Below the pieces are notes generated by a model. The model was not told where the DNA came from. It made no database searches and saw only the letters and a list, made by a program, of their open reading frames with translations. Below, in pieces: positions 44,585 through 54,206 of a stretch of 64,000 bases of DNA. The translations under genes were made by a program, and so were the position numbers. The stretch comes from Granulosicoccus sp036478565 (GTDB lineage: Bacteria; Pseudomonadota; Gammaproteobacteria; Granulosicoccales; Granulosicoccaceae), in the NCBI GenBank assembly GCA_965224525.1, contig OZ245050.1:3410001-3474000 (forward strand). The letters are read 5' to 3'. Position 1 is the stretch's first letter. Each line of letters opens with the position of its first letter.

Positions 44585-45330
44585 GCTATACAATTCGAGC
44601 GGTGCTGGCCGATGACGAAGCACCCTTGCGGAACCATCTAAAAGCCCTGCTGGCCGAGTGCTGGCCTGAGCTGGTGATTGCCGGTGAGGCTGGCAATGGC
44701 CTTGAAGCGCTGCAACTGATAGAAACTTTGCATCCGGATATCGCCTTTCTGGACATAAAGATGCCAAGCCCCAACGGACTTGATGTCGCCAGAGAAGTAG
44801 CCGGGCAGTGTCACCTGGTGTTTGTTACTGCCTACGACGAATTTGCCTTGCAAGCATTTGAGGCCGAGGCTGTGGACTATTTACTCAAGCCGGTAATTCG
44901 CGAACGACTCATGCCCTGTATCGAGCGTCTGCAGAAACGCATCGGGCAACCCGCTCCTGATTTGCAGAAACTGATTGACCTGTTGAAAGCACCATTGTCC
45001 GAAGGCTACACGCAGTGGATCAGAGCATCCTGTCAGGATGAGGTCCATGTCATAGCTACCGCTGACGTGCTGTATTTTCAGTCAGCGGATAAATACACAA
45101 CCGTATTCACAGCAGAACGCGAATACATCGTACGCACCTCTCTCAAGGAACTTGAATCCCGGCTCGATCCGGCTCAGTTCTGGCGTATACATCGCAGTAC
45201 GCTGGTTAGTGTGCAGCAGATAGCATCCAGTAAAAAAAGTACGCTTGGGATGACAAGCGTATTTCTGCGTGATAACGAAACCACCTTGCCTGTCAGCCGC
45301 GCTTATCAGCACTTGTTCAAGGCAGAGTAA
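44581..45330 (+). CDS. LytTR-family response regulator
   Basis: It starts at a GTG overlapping the kinase stop. The 249 residues contain a receiver domain (AVLADDEAPLRNHL with the acidic pair, phosphoacceptor Asp in AFLDIKMPSPNG, Thr in VFVTAYDE, Lys in LLKPV). A C-terminal LytTR DNA-binding domain follows (VLYFQSADKYTTVFTAEREYIVRTSLKELESRL, FWRIHRSTLVS). Together with the kinase it probably controls this envelope cluster. No obvious paired LytTR site was found upstream of 38986 by eye. Confidence 0.93.
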   Translation: MSYTIRAVLADDEAPLRNHLKALLAECWPELVIAGEAGNGLEALQLIETLHPDIAFLDIKMPSPNGLDVAREVAGQCHLVFVTAYDEFALQAFEAEAVDYLLKPVIRERLMPCIERLQKRIGQPAPDLQKLIDLLKAPLSEGYTQWIRASCQDEVHVIATADVLYFQSADKYTTVFTAEREYIVRTSLKELESRLDPAQFWRIHRSTLVSVQQIASSKKSTLGMTSVFLRDNETTLPVSRAYQHLFKAE

Positions 45331-45522
45331 TGCTGTTGTGCAAGGTTACCCATTAACCATCGCGCCACCGCCGCTGTCTGAATTGCCACCTGAGTCACTA
45401 CCTCATCGTGCAGTCACGCTGCCATGTCCTGTATGCAATGAACCCCATGTTGACAAACTATTGGTTTTCGATAATATGGGTTATATATCCCAAGCTATCA
45501 ACTTTACAGGAGTTAGTTGACT

Positions 45523-47034
45523 ATGCGTTTTTTTGCGAAAACTTTATCCCTGGCATTGCTGACTGCCATTGTCGGTTGTAGTGACTCAGGCTCTTCAGAT
45601 ACCGATGGGAACTATTATTCCGGGAGTAGTAGCGCACCAGGTTCAGGATCATTTGATATTACCTTGTCAGGTGATGTCTATTCTGAAAGCGAAGAGAATC
45701 CTTTCCTGGATGTTGCAAATACGCCGGTTTCCACATTTTCTATCGACGCTGACGGAGCATCGTATTCAAACATAAGAAGATTTATTAACGTGGATAAACA
45801 ACTTCCCCCCAAAGGAGCTGTAAGAACAGAGGAGCTAATCAATTACTTTGAGCTGAGCTACGAATTCACTGAGCAGGCCCACCCGATCTCGCTAAACGGT
45901 GAGGTATGCGAAAGCCCGTGGGATGATGCTAACAAGCTGATCAGGATTGGCATCAAGGGCAAGAGAATACCCAACGAAGAGCTGCCTCCGGCTAATTTTG
46001 TATTTCTAATAGATGTCTCTGGATCAATGGCCAGTGAAGACAAGCTTGATTTGTTAAAAAACGGATTTAGCTACTTTGTTGACCAACTTTCTGATGCAGA
46101 CCGAGTGGCAATTGTCACCTATGCTGGCACAGCCGGAATTATTCTTGACTCAACTCCCGGAAGTGAAAAACAAACAATCAAACACGCCATAGACAGTCTA
46201 GGATCCGGCGGTAGTACTGCAGGTGCACAAGGGATTGTAACCGCCTATGAAATCGCCCAACAATACATGATTGCCGACGGTAACAACCGAATCGTGCTGG
46301 GCACCGATGGCGACTTCAATGTAGGCCCGTCCAGCCAGGAAGAACTTGTGAATTTAATTGAGGAAAAGCGTGAGCTGGGTATATACCTGACTGTTCTGGG
46401 TGTTGGACGTGGAAACTTGCACGATGCGCAACTGGAACAAATTGCCAACAACGGAAACGGAACATACGAATACATTGATAGTCTGGAGCAGTTGAAAAAA
46501 GTTTTTGTCTATGACTATCCTCGATTTTACGCCGTTGCCACCGATGTTAAAGTTCAGATTAAATTCAATCCAGAAAATGTGAAATCCTACCGACTGATTG
46601 GTTATGAAAACCGAGTGTTAAATGAAGCGGACTTTGAAAATGACTCCAGGGATGCTGGGGAAATCGGTGCCAATCAGAATATCACTGCCCTGTACGAAAT
46701 AGTTCTCGCAGGCAATCAGGACACCCAGTCGTCGCCTGCATTTACCATTGATTTCAGGTACAAGCTTTCCGCCAACGACGCCAGCACTCCACTGGAGTTG
46801 GAAATATTTGACGAGGGAAATACGTTCAAGCAGTCATCGGATTTCATGAAGTTTACTGCGGCGACTGCATCCTTTGGCATGTTGCTTACTGATTCTATCT
46901 ACAAAGGCAACAGTAGCTATGCCAACATCATGAGCTGGTTGAACGAAACCAGGCTTGATGACGAACATGGTTTCAAAGAGGAGTTCAAAAACCTTGTTGA
47001 AAGCACAATAAACCTTTCAGCGAACACGCAATAA
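45523..47034 (+). CDS. von Willebrand factor A domain lipoprotein (YfbK-like)
   Basis: The ATG at 45523 is well placed after AGGAG; a TTG two codons upstream is also possible. The 503 residues have a lipobox (AIVGC), a Ser/Gly-rich linker, the YfbK-type N-terminal module (DVANTPVSTFSIDADGASYSNIRRFI, LINYF) and a vWA domain with MIDAS DVSGSMAS and a downstream Asp in LGTDGDFNVG. A C-terminal DUF3520-like part follows. Such proteins are exposed lipoproteins; their ligand is not known. A gap of about 190 bp separates it from the LytTR gene. Confidence 0.88.
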   Translation: MRFFAKTLSLALLTAIVGCSDSGSSDTDGNYYSGSSSAPGSGSFDITLSGDVYSESEENPFLDVANTPVSTFSIDADGASYSNIRRFINVDKQLPPKGAVRTEELINYFELSYEFTEQAHPISLNGEVCESPWDDANKLIRIGIKGKRIPNEELPPANFVFLIDVSGSMASEDKLDLLKNGFSYFVDQLSDADRVAIVTYAGTAGIILDSTPGSEKQTIKHAIDSLGSGGSTAGAQGIVTAYEIAQQYMIADGNNRIVLGTDGDFNVGPSSQEELVNLIEEKRELGIYLTVLGVGRGNLHDAQLEQIANNGNGTYEYIDSLEQLKKVFVYDYPRFYAVATDVKVQIKFNPENVKSYRLIGYENRVLNEADFENDSRDAGEIGANQNITALYEIVLAGNQDTQSSPAFTIDFRYKLSANDASTPLELEIFDEGNTFKQSSDFMKFTAATASFGMLLTDSIYKGNSSYANIMSWLNETRLDDEHGFKEEFKNLVESTINLSANTQ

Positions 47035-47070
47035 GCAGATTAGTACGCCGCGGTTAACCATCGCCCTCAA

Positions 47071-48663
47071 CTAGGCAGCGGGCCTGCCGCGCACCCTGCG
47101 CAATGCGAGAAACATCAACCAGGTCAGTATCAAAGCACCAGCTGCACCACCGCTGCTTTCGTTGCCAGCTGAATTACTCGCAGAGTCAGTTCCAAGCAAA
47201 GAACCGATTGGATCGCTGAACAACAATGCATCCAGACCAATATCGCCAGCCTGACCTTCAAACTCCAGCACCAGCTTGCTAAGCCCAGCAACCGGCACTA
47301 CCGGTAGCTTTATAGTCAAATAATCACCGTCATCACTATCAACCGTTGGTGGCAGTTCGACCTGCCCCAGTTCCTGCTCGCCAACATGCAAACTCAGCGA
47401 TGGCGTGTCGACACCCGGATTGCGATATCGAACTGTCACCGATGCGAAACCATTGGCCAGTGCTACCTGATCACAACTAATAGCTGGCTGCAGATTACCA
47501 GAATTATTCGAACCTGATGCTCCGGGGAATACAGCACCTGATTGCACAACGGCATCAGTCAGTATGCAGCTCTCCGGATGTACAGGCTGTGACATCAGTG
47601 CACGCTGCATACCGTAGTAGGCGGGTTTGATACGGAAGTTGTCATCAAAGGGCAAGGGGTCGAAAAATGGTCGCCATGAATGAAAGTCGTCCAGCCCCCA
47701 GATCTGCACGGCCTTGCAAGCCGGTTGCATCAGGCAACGCTGTATGATGTCTTCATAGACTTCCCCCTGCTTTTCATAATCAGTCGTCTGAAGCACACCA
47801 ACATCAAATTCTGTCAGCCACACCTCCAGACCACGATCAGCAATGCGCTGCATGTTTGCCGAGAAGCCTTCTCCGTGTTCAAACGTATGATCGATGTGCA
47901 TCTGCAAACCCACTCCATCAACCGGAATATCTCGATCCTGCAGATCAGTAACCAGTTCAAATGCGCGATCGCTTTTTGCATTCAACCAGCCGATGCCAAA
48001 GTCGTTGTAGAGAAGGACTGCAGCCGAATCCGCAGCCCGCGCGGCAATAAACGCCTTGTCGATGTACTCCGCACCCATTGCGGCGTAAAAGATATTGTTA
48101 TCCACACGATAATCCGTACCTTCGTCATTTAGCGCCTCATTGACCACATCCCATACCTTGATGCCTCCCTTGTAACGGCCGACCACAAAGGCGATATGCT
48201 GCTGCATGGCGAGTTCAAGCTCTGACGGTAATAGTTCTTCAGCCCACAATGGGTTCTGTCCGTACCAGGTGAGCGGGTGGCCGTGAATCACCATGCCATT
48301 GGAATCGGCAAATGCTCGCAAGGTATCCATATCGCCAAAGTCGTAGTCATCTTGCAGCGGGTGTACGTTTATCCATTTCACTGAATTTTCAGGCGTAATG
48401 ATGTTGAATTCGGCAGCAGTAATGGTTTCGTACAACTCAGCCTGCTCCAGGGCTGCCCAGTCATAACGGGCAGCAAAACCAATGCTGAAATCCAGCCGAT
48501 CTGCCAGATCGCGCAGTCGGTCGCCGCTCGGCGGGTAGTCAGACACCAAAGGATCGTCACCTGCATCCTGTGCATGGGAATTTAATGCCAGCAACAGCAG
48601 AGAGACAAGCAGCACCGCAGCTGCCTTGACAGAAAGCGAATCACGCAGGGTGAAATCACGCAT
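47071..48663 (-). CDS. GH10 endo-1,4-beta-xylanase with GlyGly-CTERM-like anchor
   Basis: The 530 residues have a signal peptide (to about residue 31) and a family 10 glycoside hydrolase barrel. Acid/base Glu176 lies in WDVVNEAL and nucleophile Glu285 in WLTEFDVG. Other family segments are NIITPENSVKWINV and VIHGHPLTWYGQ. After about residue 365 a linker with a Cys pair leads to a beta-rich, carbohydrate-binding-like module. The C-terminus, SSGGAAGALILTWLMFLALR plus RVRGRP, has the Gly-rich/helix/Arg layout of GlyGly-CTERM sorting tails. It should degrade xylan outside the cell or at the surface. Confidence 0.92.
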   Translation of the reverse strand: MRDFTLRDSLSVKAAAVLLVSLLLLALNSHAQDAGDDPLVSDYPPSGDRLRDLADRLDFSIGFAARYDWAALEQAELYETITAAEFNIITPENSVKWINVHPLQDDYDFGDMDTLRAFADSNGMVIHGHPLTWYGQNPLWAEELLPSELELAMQQHIAFVVGRYKGGIKVWDVVNEALNDEGTDYRVDNNIFYAAMGAEYIDKAFIAARAADSAAVLLYNDFGIGWLNAKSDRAFELVTDLQDRDIPVDGVGLQMHIDHTFEHGEGFSANMQRIADRGLEVWLTEFDVGVLQTTDYEKQGEVYEDIIQRCLMQPACKAVQIWGLDDFHSWRPFFDPLPFDDNFRIKPAYYGMQRALMSQPVHPESCILTDAVVQSGAVFPGASGSNNSGNLQPAISCDQVALANGFASVTVRYRNPGVDTPSLSLHVGEQELGQVELPPTVDSDDGDYLTIKLPVVPVAGLSKLVLEFEGQAGDIGLDALLFSDPIGSLLGTDSASNSAGNESSGGAAGALILTWLMFLALRRVRGRPAA

Positions 48664-48754
48664 AATGAGCCATGTTGACGAGTCTGTTGAACCCCGCCCA
48701 GTCTAACAACGGCTGGTCTCACTTACGACACGACACCGCTCAATCACAACGACT

Positions 48755-49573
48755 ATGCTTGATAAAAACCTGACCCCGAACCTGCTTGCACTGGCCATCC
48801 TGCTACTCGGCCTGGCCTTGACAGGCCCGACTGGTACCGTGCTGACCAGTGTTGGTTTATTTGCCCTCTCCGGCGCACTGACCAACTGGCTGGCTGTACA
48901 CATGCTGTTTGAACGTGTCCCGGGCCTATACGGTTCCGGCGTCATCGTGCTGCATTTTGAGGAATTCAAGTCCGGTATTCTGCGACTGGTGCACGAACAG
49001 TTGTTACACAAGGACAAAATTGAAGAACTGCTTGGTTCACCCAATGACACAGGCAACGATACCAGCGACGGTTCCGGCGATGGCAGCCCGGACAGGGAGT
49101 CAATCGAAGCTGCTGTTGGCAATCCTGACAGCACATCAGACGCGCCAGCTTTCGACCTGGAGCCCATGTTGGCACGTATCGATCTGGATGCCGCCTTCAA
49201 TCAACTGGTATTAACCGTCACCGAATCCTCATTTGGCCAAATGCTGGCCATGGTGGGGGGTGAGGCCGCCTTGCAACCATTGCGGGAGCCTTTCAAGGCT
49301 CGCATGCACAATTTTTTATCCGACGCAGCCCGCTCTCCTCGCATTCAGGCAGCGGTTGCTGAACAGATCAGCAGCATGGCAGGCAGCGATCAGTTCATCA
49401 GCAAACTTGATCGTATCCTGCGAGCGCGACTGGACGAATTGACGCCGGAGATGGTACGCGACATCATGCAACAAATGATTCGTCGACACTTGGGCTGGCT
49501 GGTCATCTGGGGCGGTGTGTTTGGCGGGCTGATTGGACTGCTTGCCGGATTGTTTACCGTGTATAGCGGCTAG
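48755..49573 (+). CDS. DUF445 family membrane protein
   Basis: The 272 residues have two N-terminal helices (LALAILLLGLALTGPTGTVL, GLFALSGALTNWLAVHMLF), a long cytosolic middle and a C-terminal helix pair (LVIWGGVFGGLIGLLAGLFTVY). The TNWLAVHMLFERVPGLYGSGVI stretch is the DUF445 hallmark. A low-complexity acidic insert (about residues 95-125, Asp/Gly/Ser-rich) is unusual. The function of the family is unknown. It diverges from the xylanase gene. Confidence 0.82.
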   Translation: MLDKNLTPNLLALAILLLGLALTGPTGTVLTSVGLFALSGALTNWLAVHMLFERVPGLYGSGVIVLHFEEFKSGILRLVHEQLLHKDKIEELLGSPNDTGNDTSDGSGDGSPDRESIEAAVGNPDSTSDAPAFDLEPMLARIDLDAAFNQLVLTVTESSFGQMLAMVGGEAALQPLREPFKARMHNFLSDAARSPRIQAAVAEQISSMAGSDQFISKLDRILRARLDELTPEMVRDIMQQMIRRHLGWLVIWGGVFGGLIGLLAGLFTVYSG

Positions 49574-49605
49574 CCTGGATTCTTCATGAGATGTCCAGGA
49601 CCGTG

Positions 49606-49965
49606 TCAGCGATTCTGTGGCCGCTTGGCACGCAGTGGCACGTCATCAAATTCGATCCCCGGCCAGCCGGTTTTCATGAATTGGCGAATATTTGGATGGC
49701 TGTCGCCTTCCGGCGTACGTTTTACGTCTGCCCGATAATAGGCACCGAACAGCGCCAACGTCTCGGCCTGATCCAGATCGTGCAGGCGTGCAAACGCGAA
49801 GACCTTGCACGAACCCGTATTCTGACCAGCCTCACTTTGCAATTCATGATTGCGAAAACCGGTTGGAATAAAATCGTACAGATCGTCGACCATCGCAATG
49901 ACATCCGGAAACTCGATGCTGTTGGGCTGCGTCTTTAGTCGGTTAAGAAAAAGCTCGAGTTCCAT
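49606..49965 (-). CDS. HopJ-family protein
   Basis: The 119 residues match the HopJ type III effector domain family: FPDVIAMVDDLYDFIPTGFRNHELQSEAGQNTGSCKVFAFARLH, then LFGAYYRADV and IRQFMKTGWPGIEF. Despite the name, the domain is widespread in environmental proteobacteria that lack type III secretion. No secretion genes are near, so effector function is not implied. It lies convergent with the DUF445 gene. Confidence 0.88.
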   Translation of the reverse strand: MELELFLNRLKTQPNSIEFPDVIAMVDDLYDFIPTGFRNHELQSEAGQNTGSCKVFAFARLHDLDQAETLALFGAYYRADVKRTPEGDSHPNIRQFMKTGWPGIEFDDVPLRAKRPQNR

Positions 49966-50051
49966 GAAATATTCGTGCAGCGGGATCCCGTCAATATTAA
50001 CAGCTTGAGCCGCTCACCGGCGCTGCAGTTAGTTTTAGCGCCGCCTGACTG

Positions 50052-52403
50052 CTACCCCTGCCTGGTGTCAGCCTGCTCTTTCTTATAATCAATAGCATCA
50101 ACAGCCGCTATAGCACACAGGTTGACTATACCGCGTACCGTGGTTGTCTCAGTGACTACATGTGCCGGTTTGTTCAACCCCATCAGCATCGGTCCAACCG
50201 GCAGGGCGTTTCCCAGCACCTTCAGCATGTTGTAAGTGATGTTGGCCGCGTCCAGATTTGGCATCACCAGCAGATTGGCCGCGCCCGGATAAGCTGCATT
50301 TGGAAATACACGATCCCGCGTATCCTGCGCCAGCGCTGCATCGGCGTGCATTTCGCCCTCTACCTGCAATTCCGGAAATTTTTCTCGTATCAGTTCGCGA
50401 GCCTTGCGCATCTTGAGCGCGGATGAATTGGTACGACTGCCAAAATTCGAATGCGACAGTAATCCTATTTTTGGCTCCATACCAAAACGTGTCACCAGTT
50501 TTGCTGCCATCTGAGCCGTCTCGGCGACTTCTTCCGCAAGCGGATCGACCGTGACATGTGTATCGGTCAGGAATACCGTACCCGTATCCAGAATCAATAG
50601 CATCAACGCGGAAATATCACTGACACCTTCGCGAACACCAATGATGTTGCACAGGTATCGCAGATGCCGAAAGTAGGCACCCTGGGTACCGCACACCAAA
50701 GCATCTGCTTCCCCTTCCCTGACTATCACGGCACCCAGCGCAGAATTACGCGTGCGGATAACGTGCGTTGCATATTCTGGCGATACGCCTGAGCGGCCCA
50801 TCAAATCATGGTATATACCAGCATGACGTTCAAAGCCGGGGTTGTTTTCCGGATCCAGTACTTCAAAGCCCTGACCAATGACCAGCCGTAAGCCCATGTC
50901 TTCAATTCTTGAATTGATAATTTCATGACGACCTAGCAACAACGGCCGACAGGTTCCGTCATCCACCAAAATCTGAGTCGCATTCAGCACGCGCGTAGAC
51001 TCGCCTTCGGCCAATACAACACGCTGTATGTCAGCCTGCGCGCGCTCGAAGACCGGCTTCATAACCAACCCTGAACGAAAAACAAACTCACGCAATTTAT
51101 GCCGGTAAACGGCAAAGTCCTGTATCGGCCGTGTAGCAACACCTGAATCCATCGCAGCCTTGGCAACACGCGGCGGTATGTCCATCATCAGCCGCGGATC
51201 AAAAGGTTTCGGGATCAGGTATTCGCGTCCGAAACGAAACGGTTTGCCACCATAGGCCGCCGACACGATATCCGATGCCTCCTTGGTTGCAATGTCTGCA
51301 ATAGCCTCAACGGCCGCAGCCTGCATGGCACCGTTGATTTCGGTCGCCCCCACATCCAGAGCACCTCGAAACAGAAACGGAAAACACAGGACGTTGTTAA
51401 CCTGATTGGGATAATCAGAGCGGCCGGTTGCCACTATTGCATCATCGCGTGCAGCGTGCACCACTTCCGGTCTGATCTCAGGATCGGGGTTTGCCAACGC
51501 AAGTATGAATGGCGAGGCAGCCATGCGGGTAACCTGCTCACCTGTCATTACATTGGGTGCTGACAACCCTAAAAACACGTCGCTATCGCCAATAACATCG
51601 TCGAGCGTACGCGCACTGGTATCGCGAGCATAGACAGCCTTGTAAGGGTCCATTTTTTCATTGCGGCCGGTATACAAAACACCATGCTGATCACAGACAG
51701 TGACCTTGTTCTTGTCCAGTCCCATGAAAATGAGCAAATTTAGACACGCCAATGCCGCAGCCCCTGCACCTGAACACACCAGCGTGATGTCGCTCAGCTC
51801 TTTGCCCGCCACCCGCAAGCCATTGCGTATCGCTGCAGCGACAACAATCGCTGTACCGTGTTGATCGTCATGAAAAACCGGGATATTCATGCACTCGCGC
51901 AGACGTTTTTCTATTTCAAAACACTCCGGCGCTTTGATGTCCTCCAGATTGATACCGCCAAAGGTCGGCTCCAGCAACGACACAGCATCAACAAACCGGT
52001 CGACATCGGTGGTGTCCAGCTCAAGATCAAATACATCGACGTTGGCAAATTTCTTGAACAAGACGGCCTTGCCTTCCATGACCGGCTTGGAAGCCAACGG
52101 ACCAATACTGCCAAGGCCGAGCACCGCCGTGCCATTGGTAATCACTGCAACCAGGTTACTGCGAGCCGTCATCTCTGCAGCCTGCAACGGATCGCTTTCA
52201 ATCGCTTTGCAGGCAACCGCTACGCCAGGCGAATAGGCCAGTGCCAGATCGCGCTGGTTGACCATGCGCTTGGTGGCCGTAATTTCCAGCTTACCCGGAG
52301 TCGGCCAACGGTGATACGCCAGCGCCGCATCCGCCAATGACTCCTCACTGTTATCGGTTGAATCGCTGCTCACGTTTTTATCGGCAGACTTTTTTGTCGT
52401 CAC
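50052..52403 (-). CDS. maeB: NADP-dependent malic enzyme-phosphotransacetylase fusion
   Basis: GTG start overlapping the leuA stop (GTGA). The 783 residues comprise the malic enzyme (about 20-430: YSPGVAVACKAI, tyrosine/lysine active site region VITNGTAVLGLGSIGPLASKPVMEGKA, NAD(P) loop VCSGAGAAALACLNLL). A phosphate acetyl/butyryltransferase-like C-terminal domain (about 450-780) is usually regulatory. The size matches MaeB. It converts malate to pyruvate with NADPH. Co-translation with leuA would link pyruvate/acetyl-CoA supply with leucine synthesis; this pairing is unusual. Confidence 0.95.
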   Translation of the reverse strand: MTTKKSADKNVSSDSTDNSEESLADAALAYHRWPTPGKLEITATKRMVNQRDLALAYSPGVAVACKAIESDPLQAAEMTARSNLVAVITNGTAVLGLGSIGPLASKPVMEGKAVLFKKFANVDVFDLELDTTDVDRFVDAVSLLEPTFGGINLEDIKAPECFEIEKRLRECMNIPVFHDDQHGTAIVVAAAIRNGLRVAGKELSDITLVCSGAGAAALACLNLLIFMGLDKNKVTVCDQHGVLYTGRNEKMDPYKAVYARDTSARTLDDVIGDSDVFLGLSAPNVMTGEQVTRMAASPFILALANPDPEIRPEVVHAARDDAIVATGRSDYPNQVNNVLCFPFLFRGALDVGATEINGAMQAAAVEAIADIATKEASDIVSAAYGGKPFRFGREYLIPKPFDPRLMMDIPPRVAKAAMDSGVATRPIQDFAVYRHKLREFVFRSGLVMKPVFERAQADIQRVVLAEGESTRVLNATQILVDDGTCRPLLLGRHEIINSRIEDMGLRLVIGQGFEVLDPENNPGFERHAGIYHDLMGRSGVSPEYATHVIRTRNSALGAVIVREGEADALVCGTQGAYFRHLRYLCNIIGVREGVSDISALMLLILDTGTVFLTDTHVTVDPLAEEVAETAQMAAKLVTRFGMEPKIGLLSHSNFGSRTNSSALKMRKARELIREKFPELQVEGEMHADAALAQDTRDRVFPNAAYPGAANLLVMPNLDAANITYNMLKVLGNALPVGPMLMGLNKPAHVVTETTTVRGIVNLCAIAAVDAIDYKKEQADTRQG

Positions 52404-54124
52404 ACTTTGTTCCCGCTATTGGTTTTGCCGGTAGTCGACGTATCGATAAGCCCGGCTGATACAGCGCGGTTGAATGCACAACTGACCGCGATCAAGGATG
52501 CAGAAACAATATTACTGTGCAATGCAGCGCCATAGCGTGTCTCACCCTTGCCAACCTGAATTTCAACGTAGCTGGCGGACTGTGCATCTGCGCCAATTCC
52601 CGTGGTGTGCTGGTGATAGTCCACGACGCGAAAATCAATGCCGAAATGCTGAGTCAATGCGTTCACATAGGCGTCTATCGGGCCATTGCCTTGCCCTGTC
52701 AAAGTCACTTCAAGACCATCTACTTCAATAAATGCTGTCAATGTTCTAAGATTTTCATCCTGCTCGTCTTCTACGCTGCTGTGTCGCTGAAAGTGAACCG
52801 GCGATGTTGCCTGAATAAAGGATGTTTCAAACGCTTCACGAATAGCTGATGATTCAACTTCCCGGCCCGTCTTCTCACTGATTTCCTGCACCACACCGCT
52901 GAACTCGATTTGCATGCGACGTGGCAACTCAAGCCCGTGGTCACGTTCCATGATGAATGCAACACCACCTTTACCGGACTGACTATTGACCCGAATCACA
53001 GCTTCATAGGTACGCCCGAGATCAGCCGGATCTATCGGTAAATACGGCACTTCCCAAACCGGTGAATTGCTTTTTCGCATTGCCGCAAAACCCTTCTTGA
53101 TAGCATCCTGATGCGATCCGGAAAACGCTGTAAAGACCAGTTCACCCGCATAAGGGTGACGCGGATGAACAGGCAGTTGGTTGCAATGCTCAGCGGTAGT
53201 GATCACGTTGTAAATGTCGGAAAAATCAAGTTTTGGATCAACTCCTTGACTGAACAGGTTCAGGGCCAGTGTCACGATATCGACATTGCCAGTGCGCTCG
53301 CCATTGCCGAATAGCGTCCCCTCAACCCGGTTCGCCCCCGCCAACAAGCCCAGCTCGGTTGCAGCTACTGCGCAACCACGATCATTGTGCGGATGCAGGC
53401 TCAGGCAAATGTTTTCACCCTTGTGTATGTGCCGCTTGAACCATTCAATCTGATCAGCATGAATATTGGGGGTGGACATTTCGACAGTTGCGGGCAAATT
53501 CAATATCACCTGTCGCTCAGGCGTTGGCTGCCAGATAGCGGTCACCGCATCGCACACCTCAACTGCATAGTCGAGTTCGGTCCCGGTGAAACTTTCTGGT
53601 GTGTACTCAAACAACCAATCGGTGTCGTTCTGCTTTGCGGCACACTCAGCCACAATATCGGCACCTTCTGTGGCAATTTTCTTGATACCAGCCCGGTCCA
53701 GATTGAAGACCACCCGACGCTGCAGCGTAGAGGTCGAGTTATACACATGCATGATGGCTCGCGGCACTCCCCGCATGGCTTCAAACGTTCGTTCGATCAG
53801 CGCTCGTCGTGCCTGGGTCAACACCTGCAGTGTGACATCGTCGGGAACAAGGTCGTTGTCGATCAAGTGGCGAACAAAATCAAAATCAGTTTGAGATGCC
53901 GCCGGAAATCCGATTTCGATTTCCTTGAAACCAACCGCCAACAGAAGTTGGTACATGCGCAACTTGCGCTCCAGCCCCATGGGTTCAATCAGTGCCTGAT
54001 TGCCATCACGCAAATCCACACTACACCAGCGTGGGGCTTCCGTGAGGGTGTTGTCCGGCCAGCTGCGATTCTGCAATGGCACTTGAGGAAACGCGGGGTA
54101 TTTGGTACTGGGGTCGATATTCAT
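52400..54124 (-). CDS. leuA: 2-isopropylmalate synthase (LeuA type 2)
   Basis: The 574 residues begin in the long-form manner (YPAFPQVPLQNRSWPDN). The HMGL-like barrel has SVDLRDGNQALIEPMG, IGFPAASQTDFDFVR, CLSLHPHNDRGCAVAA (metal-binding His residues) and GNGERTGNVDIVTLALNL. A C-terminal LeuA dimer/allosteric domain includes TGQGNGPIDAYVNAL and ASYVEIQVG. It condenses acetyl-CoA with 2-ketoisovalerate. The leader upstream contains a small hairpin (54191-54206). leuBCD are not in this window. Confidence 0.95.
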   Translation of the reverse strand: MNIDPSTKYPAFPQVPLQNRSWPDNTLTEAPRWCSVDLRDGNQALIEPMGLERKLRMYQLLLAVGFKEIEIGFPAASQTDFDFVRHLIDNDLVPDDVTLQVLTQARRALIERTFEAMRGVPRAIMHVYNSTSTLQRRVVFNLDRAGIKKIATEGADIVAECAAKQNDTDWLFEYTPESFTGTELDYAVEVCDAVTAIWQPTPERQVILNLPATVEMSTPNIHADQIEWFKRHIHKGENICLSLHPHNDRGCAVAATELGLLAGANRVEGTLFGNGERTGNVDIVTLALNLFSQGVDPKLDFSDIYNVITTAEHCNQLPVHPRHPYAGELVFTAFSGSHQDAIKKGFAAMRKSNSPVWEVPYLPIDPADLGRTYEAVIRVNSQSGKGGVAFIMERDHGLELPRRMQIEFSGVVQEISEKTGREVESSAIREAFETSFIQATSPVHFQRHSSVEDEQDENLRTLTAFIEVDGLEVTLTGQGNGPIDAYVNALTQHFGIDFRVVDYHQHTTGIGADAQSASYVEIQVGKGETRYGAALHSNIVSASLIAVSCAFNRAVSAGLIDTSTTGKTNSGNKV

Positions 54125-54190
54125 GACAATCTCGCTTGGTGGATCCGTTCAAACCCGGGACCAAATGTGGAGTTGGTAGCAGGCGACGGC

Positions 54191-54206
54191 ACGGGCCTGG
54201 GCCCGT
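54191..54206 (-). promoter_or_regulatory. GC hairpin in leuA leader
   Basis: ACGGGCC-TG-GGCCCGT is a 7-bp inverted repeat about 70 bp upstream of leuA on the transcribed side. It is not followed by a U-run. Its role is unknown; an attenuator is not demonstrated. Confidence 0.3.

Noticed and set aside
45269..45520. An 83-codon plus ORF between the LytTR and vWA genes
   Set aside because: It overlaps the LytTR 3' end in another frame, has no ribosome site and no recognisable protein features.
49606..49965. HopJ-family protein as evidence of a type III effector
   Set aside because: The domain is common in bacteria without type III secretion, and no secretion genes or chaperone are nearby.
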